A stretch of 64,000 nucleotides of DNA from Phyto melanocephala. Its lineage: Eukaryota; Arthropoda; Insecta; Diptera; Rhinophoridae. This document shows positions 58,011 through 64,000 of this stretch, piece by piece. The stretch covers positions 2,895,201 through 2,959,200 of the forward strand of contig OW799237.1 in assembly GCA_941918925.1 (NCBI GenBank), written 5' to 3'. Each line of letters starts with the position of its first letter. Position 1 is the first letter of the stretch. The translations under genes were made by a program, and so were the position numbers. Below the pieces are notes generated by a model, which was given only the letters and a program-made list of their open reading frames with translations, was not told where the DNA came from and made no database searches.

Positions 58011-60484
58011 AAGTGCCTAACAAGTAAATTCTACTAAATGGTTTCATTAAATTCTAATCATGTGGCAACCTTATTCTTTAACAAAAAAAGAAATGGGTAA
58101 AAATAAAAAAAAGAATTATAAAATTTTTAGAAGCCTAAAAAATGATTACAAAAGAAAAATCTCTTAAAATAGGCAGTTTAGATGAGGGCATATTTCAGCA
58201 AATAATCGCAGCCAGAAGAAAATTTTGTTTGTTTGCATTTGAAACAAAAAAGAGAAGAGAGATCTTTATATTATATTTAAAAACTTAATCAGCTGAAGTT
58301 CGAAATAAATGAAGAAAATAGTAATCAGCTAAAAAAATGCTGACCAAATGATGTATAGATCTGCCTTAGTTAAGGATTTTTAATTTATTTTAGCTTGTGT
58401 TAAAGTTAAAATTTACTTTAGCCCTTAAACTATAGATTTATTTTTTTATAAAAGATTTAAAGTCAAATTTTGGGGATAACAAACCTTATAACATCTGAAA
58501 TATACTTAACTCTTTAGTATGATTACGAGAAATATTTTCAAATTTAATGACGACTTAGTAACTAAATTAAAAATATTTCCCATATATGTACTTCTACTGC
58601 CGACCAGGGTTATCAACCCCCTAAAAACTGCCTTTAAACTCCATCAATTAATTTTCAAATTTCCATTATTTATTGACTTCATAAAAAAATTACTTCTCAA
58701 TAACTTTTAGAACTACAAATCCATGACTTAATAAATTAATTTCTAAGAAATCCATTAACAAATACAGCAAATTGAACATTGAACTCAAAATTAAAAAAAA
58801 TAATAAAAAAAATTAAAATTGTTTATGCACTTTGTTTAATTCTTGCAAATCTCCGAAACAAAAACGATATAAAATAAAACCAAAAAGTTGCCAAAAATAA
58901 AAGAATTAATTGCCTAAAAACAGAAGCAATTAATTAAAATGAAAGCCAACCCCTTTTTCCAAAAAACGAACAACAAAAAAAGCTGAACACATAAAAATAT
59001 TTAATCAAAATCACACACAATACAACACAACCCAACAGACAAACTTTGCTTAGTTTTGTACTGGTGGAAGAACTAGAAAACAATACCAAATGGACCAACT
59101 GACACAAACACACACAAGTAGAGGTGAGTGATGAATGATGGTACTTGTACTTCATTAACATGGCAACACAAGCCAAAAAGAGAAGGGGGTGTAATAGTGA
59201 AACAACTAAAACAAAAGAAAGATAAATTAAATCCATGGACAACTATATGTTTAATGAAAATAAGAACAGAGTTTAGTTTAGAGGGGGAGGTCAACGAAGA
59301 GAGTGCTTTTGTTTAAAAATGCTTCCACAATTTCCTTAAATACCCTTGACAATAAATAACAACGTTATCATTTATCAGTTATGATTTTTGATTTTTTTAC
59401 AATAAAATTCATTTACATAATCGTAAAGTAAGTCTTTGCTGAATCCTAAAAATTGAGTTAATATACCCTTAATTCTCCCATGAACATGTTTTAAATAACG
59501 ACAACAAATCTCTAATATCTTAATTTTAATATATCAGTTTGTGGAAATCACTTTTCTGAATCTCACACTTGTCTTACAAACATATAAACTATCACAGAAT
59601 ATCAGATGTAATTTCACGATGCTTGCTATTGTTAGACAGTCATTTCGTAACTTTCACAACTCAGATGTAAGCAAAAAAATAGGACAGCCTTTTTATTTAT
59701 CTTCAAATGAAAAGAAAATTACCAGCTTCCATTATGTAAAGATATTAAATACAATAATCTTTTGTTAAGTAATTTTTTCTATTTTTTATATTAACATGTT
59801 ACAAACCTATTGCCACACTAAATATACTCTGTTTTTTTTACCTCTTGCTGTCACATAAAACCAAATTGCCAATAAACTTGATTGAAGGGCTACTTCTAAC
59901 TGAAGCGAATAATTTTCAATTGAATTGTTGCATTTGTTGTCTATATCAATTTGTATGTATGTATGTGTGTGTGTGTGTGTGCGTTTAAGTATTTCAAAGA
60001 AGTTGTCAAAATTTAAGTGACAAGTTCAAAATATTTGTCAATTGACAGGATTTAAAAAACCAATAAAATGAAAACAGCTGCTGAGAAAGCAAACCATAAT
60101 TGTGACAAAACAAAGGGTCACCCCTTTTTCTGATAATTGAAACTAGTTTTAATGTTTATTACAAAAAAAAAACAATCGATATGAAAATTGTCGGCAACCA
60201 AAGACAAAACAAACATTAATTTAAAATTAAATAATTCAAGAGAAGTCATACTTTGTAATACAATGTAACGTTTTTAAATACCTCTGTAAAATTTATTTAA
60301 ATTTTTTTAATTGTCTGCTGCTCACATATTAAACCAAAAACTAAATAAAAGCAAAAAAAGAAACATTTTAGTTCAACTGATTACTCAAAGGATATAGAAG
60401 AGCCCAGGTTAAAAAGTACAGTTGCAAAAAAAGTTTAAAAAAAATAATAAAAAATACAAATATTCCCTTCACCCCTGCACCCAG
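58011..60484. other. Spacer / probable intron 5' of the host exon
   Basis: (GT)n at 59,953-59,981. Frames around 58,934-59,316 overlap on both strands and are not supported. The last 25 bp is a pyrimidine-rich tract ending CACCCCTGCACCCAG at 60,484, a good 3' splice site. Confidence 0.5.
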
Positions 60485-61111
60485 AGAAAACAACAAAAGA
60501 AAGAAAATGTTGTCAAAGGCCAAATATACAGCGAATACAGCAAAACTGAAACAAAATTCTAAAACAGCCAAATCAATAACAACAACAACAACCACTGCAT
60601 TCAACAACACAGCAATTTTAAGTTTATCGTCTACAGCAGCTTTACCATCAGCAACGGCAACAAAACCCACAACAAGAACATCGAGAAAATTAACAAAAAC
60701 AACTTCTACTACAACAGCAGCAGCAGCAGCATCAACAACAACAACAGCAGTTGCAGTAACAACTGCATCAAATAGTCGTGTTATAAATTATCAGCGTTGT
60801 TGTTGGCATTTTTTACTTTGTTGCTATTGTTGTCTATTTATTTGTATTGCCCAACAACATGGTATTCAAGCGGAAATCTCCACACTGCCACTTTCGGATA
60901 TTTCCGGCATTGTGGGTGGCAGCGGAGTGGCAGGCGGCTTAGGTTCGGGTATTAATGGTGGCAGCAGTTCTGCTTTGTTCAATAATTTCGATAGTGCGGC
61001 ACGCTGTTCGTCACGTAAATTCAATAACATGGCGAAAACCATCGATGACGTTGAAGACTTAGAATTGAACGTGCCGGTGAATATTGCATTCGATAATCGT
61101 CAAAGAAAAAG
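60485..61111 (+). CDS. First coding exon of a secreted or membrane host protein (partial gene)
   Basis: ATG at 60,507 in a strong fly context (GAAAATG). 202 codons are open to a consensus donor AAG|GTAAGT at 61,112, leaving phase 2. Residues 1-90 are Thr/Ala/Ser/Lys-rich (ACA, GCA repeats). Residues 98-115 (CCWHFLLCCYCCLFICIA) are a hydrophobic signal peptide or anchor, with possible cleavage near IQA (122). Residues 137-155 are Gly/Ser-rich. A gene-like segment DSAARCSSRKFNNMAKTIDD then LELNVPVNIAFDNRQRK follows, ending in a basic R-Q-R-K motif that may be a furin site. A CCCTGCACCCAG acceptor at 60,484 suggests an upstream non-coding exon. The rest of the protein is outside the window. I do not recognise the gene. 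There is no alternative Met before residue 175. Confidence 0.85.
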
Positions 61112-62399
61112 GTAAGTACAACATTATTTCACTAACACATACAGCATTTCAATGTATTTTTTTTTCTATTTTCTATAAAAAGAACTTTTTAAAATCAGAA
61201 AAAAAGGCAACCATATTGATTACAATGATTTTTTAAAGTTCATTGTGGCTGTTGTGCAGCTAAAATCAGTTTTAAAAAATCTGGTTAAAAAAAAAGTTTA
61301 AAATCAAATAAATGTTTTGCGAGTTTTTTTTTAATGAAAAATTCATTTTAATATGTATTAGAAAAATGACACGAATACTTTCATTATGGTGTACATTAGC
61401 TTTTGAACTGAATGAGTAAAATAAAAATGTTGTAATTGTATTTGGCTGAGTCGAATCTTGAATATCGTGTACAAGATATGTACTGGTTGGATATGTGCTA
61501 GTTGTTAATTTTTACGCACAATTTCTGTACATTATAAATAAAAATCTATTAAATTTTACTGACTATAGGGTTTATTTTTTGGGAGGCGTTTTTAAAAAAA
61601 TCTTTTTGATATTGCTGACATTAGCTTTAATAGAGAGACACAATTGAAATTACACAGGCATTTTGGACCACATTTTCTATATATGTACAAAGACAATGAC
61701 ATGTTTGGCCCACAGCAAGGGTTGCCGAGTAAAAATTTTGCAAATGAAACACAGCCAAAAAATAGTTTATATATAAATCAAATAAATCAAACCCAAAATC
61801 GTTACCAAATTACTTCAAAAGTGCTAAATATAATTTCTTGCAAAACAAAGTTTGTATTTGGTCAGAAAAAATACAAATTGTTTTCATCATTCTGTGTATT
61901 CTGTATTCATTTTGTGTCGACTGGCAACACTGTTATTAAAAACACATTTTTGATCTTAATAATTATTAGCCAATTGAAACACATGTTGCGTGAAGTTTGA
62001 GTACCAACTTGGGTTGCCAATGTAAAATTTAAGATTTCTTGAACAAATTTTTTTTTACCAGACAGATTGATTCCATTGTAAACACTTGCACTTTGAAATT
62101 ATTAGCTTTTAGCAACACAAATTTACGATTTGTGCAGAAAACTTCAATTTTGTGCGCGTAAAGTCGCAATATTTATTCTATAATTATTGGTTTGACGTCT
62201 CTCTATTTCAGAAAGAAAAATTATGGTGTGCGGACCTCTTTCATCTTGAATTTGTTTCATTTTAATTTTTCTCCAACCAAAGTTGAACTGAGTTACCACA
62301 TCATTATGTTATTACGTAGTTAAATTGTAACAATTGCTTTCATTAACTTTATATAAATTAAAAGAAAGTCATTGCGTTAAAAATTTCAAACGAAGCTTA
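61112..62399 (+). other. Start of the intron after the host exon
   Basis: GTAAGTAC donor at 61,112. No further coding exon recognised. Weak GGGTTGCC-type repeats at 61,717 and 62,012 (see rejected list). The frame at 61,644-62,000 has no domain. Confidence 0.6.
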
Positions 62400-63130
62400 G
62401 ATTAGGTTAGAGACTTGGTTGAGAAACAGGACCAATAATAGAGCAGAAACTTATGACAGAGATTTCCCAAAGACTGCACATTCCTTATACAGTTAAATGT
62501 GTTGACTAGGTCAAGACCCCAATACCTTTGAAGTAATTTCTTATGGATTTCCTATCCGGGTTATTCAGGTATTTTAAGTTCGGCGTAGTGTTCATATAAA
62601 AGTTCTCGCATCTAATGCAACTAAACGCTGGACATTTACAAGGATAGTGTGCCAACGTTTCATCATCTTCCACATATGTTCGCTCTAAGCTATAGATCCA
62701 TGCTACCTTAATACGTACTCCACACTATGTAACCTTGTAATTACATGATTAATCTTCCAAATATTGACATTTTCATTTTCAAAATTTCCTTTAATCTCTC
62801 AAATTCCGGAGTTTTCCATAATTTGTTCGTCAACATACCAACTGCAATATTTACACTCTCCAACGTATTCTTTCATGGCCCAAATTTTTTATTTATTTTT
62901 GAACGTGTGAAGGGGTTTAGTACTTTCCTAAGTAATGATATTCAAAGATAATCCCCTTTTGCATAATTTGTCGACCTCTTGGTTTCCGATTATGCCGTGG
63001 TGTCCCAATATTCATATTATATTTAAGCTTTTGCTCTTTGCATGCGAATTTTCGGATGCTTGCATTGCAGGACATTTCAAAAATCAACATTTTCTTTCAT
63101 TAAGGTTCTAAAAATTGCAATTATTTTATA
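62400..63130 (-). pseudogene. LINE RNase H and C-terminal fragment
   Basis: The minus strand encodes ILGHHGIIGNQEVDKLCKRG (62,950-63,010), the RNase H HxG-IIGN-E-D motif. Further down: TYVEDDETLAHYPCKCPAFS then CIRCENFYMNTTPNLKYLNN and RKSIRNYFKGIGVL (62,515-62,690). This is the same arrangement as 57,405-58,010 but a more divergent copy. It lies inside the probable intron of the host gene. Confidence 0.75.
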
Positions 63131-64000
63131 GCCAAAGTGAGAACAGGAATTTTTGCCAATTACTTTAACTCACATAAATATGTGTTCATATGGATGTGCT
63201 TTATAAGGATTTTTTTTTATTGTTTTTTACTTTTAATAGAAATTAGAGACTGTTGGTTTGCACAGCAAATATTTTCCAAAATATTTATTTTCTGCACCAC
63301 ATTGCAACATGACGCGGTGTAGTTAAAGTCTCACATTTTTTTTAAGTCTCATATATATCGTAGGATAAATTTAATTCCACAGCAGAGTTTTAAACATATA
63401 AAACCCTGCCTCATTAAGTTGCAACATTTCTATGGTCAACAAATAATTAAACAATAATTAAAATGTTGTCATTTGATCTGCAGTTAATTAAAACAAGCAA
63501 CCAAACTTGAAATAATAAATATTTCAAATAAAAATATATCACGTACTTTTAATAAACAGAAAAGAAAACACATTTGTTTTATAATTTACACTGTGTAAAC
63601 AATTAAAAGATTTAAATTAATTAAAGCAAAAGAGAAAATATAAAAATGTAAAAATATAAAAATACATTTTCAATTAAATTAAACAAAACGCTGGTTGCTA
63701 TTCTTATAACCAAAAATAAAATACAAAGTTAAAAAAAAGAACAGAAAAAAAAATAAAATATTTACTAAATTTATGCGTCTTAGATGCATTTCGCCGGCTG
63801 CACTAAATGTGAAATCAATGCAGTCAATGGACGATGTTGGCTGGTTGGTTGGTTGGTTGGTTGGTTGGTTGGTTCGTTGTTGCATGAATAAACAAAATTC
63901 GATGCAATGAAGAAAAAAGTTTTAGTTGTTTTCAATGAAAATTTTTCTTGGTTTAATAAGAGATTTCTACATTTTTTTTGTTATTTTAAGCAGTCTGTCT
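63131..64000. other. Intronic or intergenic spacer with (GGTT)8 at 63,843-63,874
   Basis: A 32-bp GGTT microsatellite. The minus-strand frame over it (Gln-Pro-Thr-Asn repeats) is the microsatellite, not a gene. The rest is AT-rich. Confidence 0.7.

Noticed and set aside
60368..60670. 100-codon minus frame opposite the host exon
   Set aside because: Shadow of the Thr/Ala-rich coding repeats on the plus strand.
61716..62040. GGGTTGCC-type repeats at 61,717 and 62,012 and an inverted GGCAACACTG at 61,921
   Set aside because: Might be a MITE, but arms are short and mismatched and boundaries cannot be set.
1..64000. tRNA, rRNA and snRNA genes
   Set aside because: No segment with paired T-arm GGTTCGANTCC and A/B box spacing was found by eye; the only GGTTCGAA is the retrotransposon primer site.

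Overview
The window reads as AT-rich euchromatic DNA from a higher fly (Diptera), most probably a calyptrate such as a blowfly or house-fly relative. This is inferred, not looked up. The basis is a DINE-1/INE-1-like Helitron family, Bel/Pao, mariner, Tc1-like and Jockey/RTE/I-type elements, Drosophila-like splice sites and Kozak context, and Thr/Ala/Gln-type homopolymer coding. There is no sign of bacterial, viral-genome or organelle sequence. Gene density is very low. I find one convincing host coding exon (60,485-61,111, + strand), two weak candidate small ORFs (45.8 kb +, 16.4 kb -), and a possible promoter/5' leader region (39.15-40.44 kb). Most of the rest is intergenic or intronic DNA filled with transposon relics.

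Layout. 1-4,297: the 5' half of an apparently intact Bel/Pao LTR retrotransposon on the minus strand (LTR, primer site, about 1 kb leader with three 93-bp repeats, and an uninterrupted gag-protease-RT ORF that leaves the window at its left edge). 4.3-9.4 kb: several short inverted-repeat elements (MITEs) around a dead mariner. 11-21 kb: two Helitron-like elements, two more TIR elements and one diverged tandem duplication. 21-31 kb: DINE-1-like copies, LINE 3' fragments, MITEs and a Tc1-like N-terminal relic. 32-37 kb: very AT-rich DNA grading into about 2 kb of degenerate minisatellite, ending in a small CG-richer island. 37-40.5 kb: more complex DNA with tri- and tetranucleotide repeats and a leader-like segment. 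40.6-42.3 kb: a Jockey-like LINE split by an inserted DINE-1-like element. 45-51.4 kb: a nested transposon cluster holding two copies of one TIR family, each inside a different host element. 51-60 kb: little recognisable apart from degraded fragments. 60.5-64 kb: the host exon followed by intron sequence carrying another LINE relic.

How it fits together. The + strand exon at 60.5 kb has a good 3' splice site just upstream of its start codon and a good 5' splice site at its end. It is therefore probably the first coding exon of a long multi-exon gene for a secreted or membrane protein, with an upstream non-coding exon elsewhere, possibly the 39-40 kb leader-like region. On that reading, much of 40-60 kb would be its first intron. 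I found no CRISPR array, rRNA, tRNA or operon-like system. The most unusual items are the layered insertions (elements within elements), which give a relative chronology, and several TIR families that look non-autonomous and may be undescribed.
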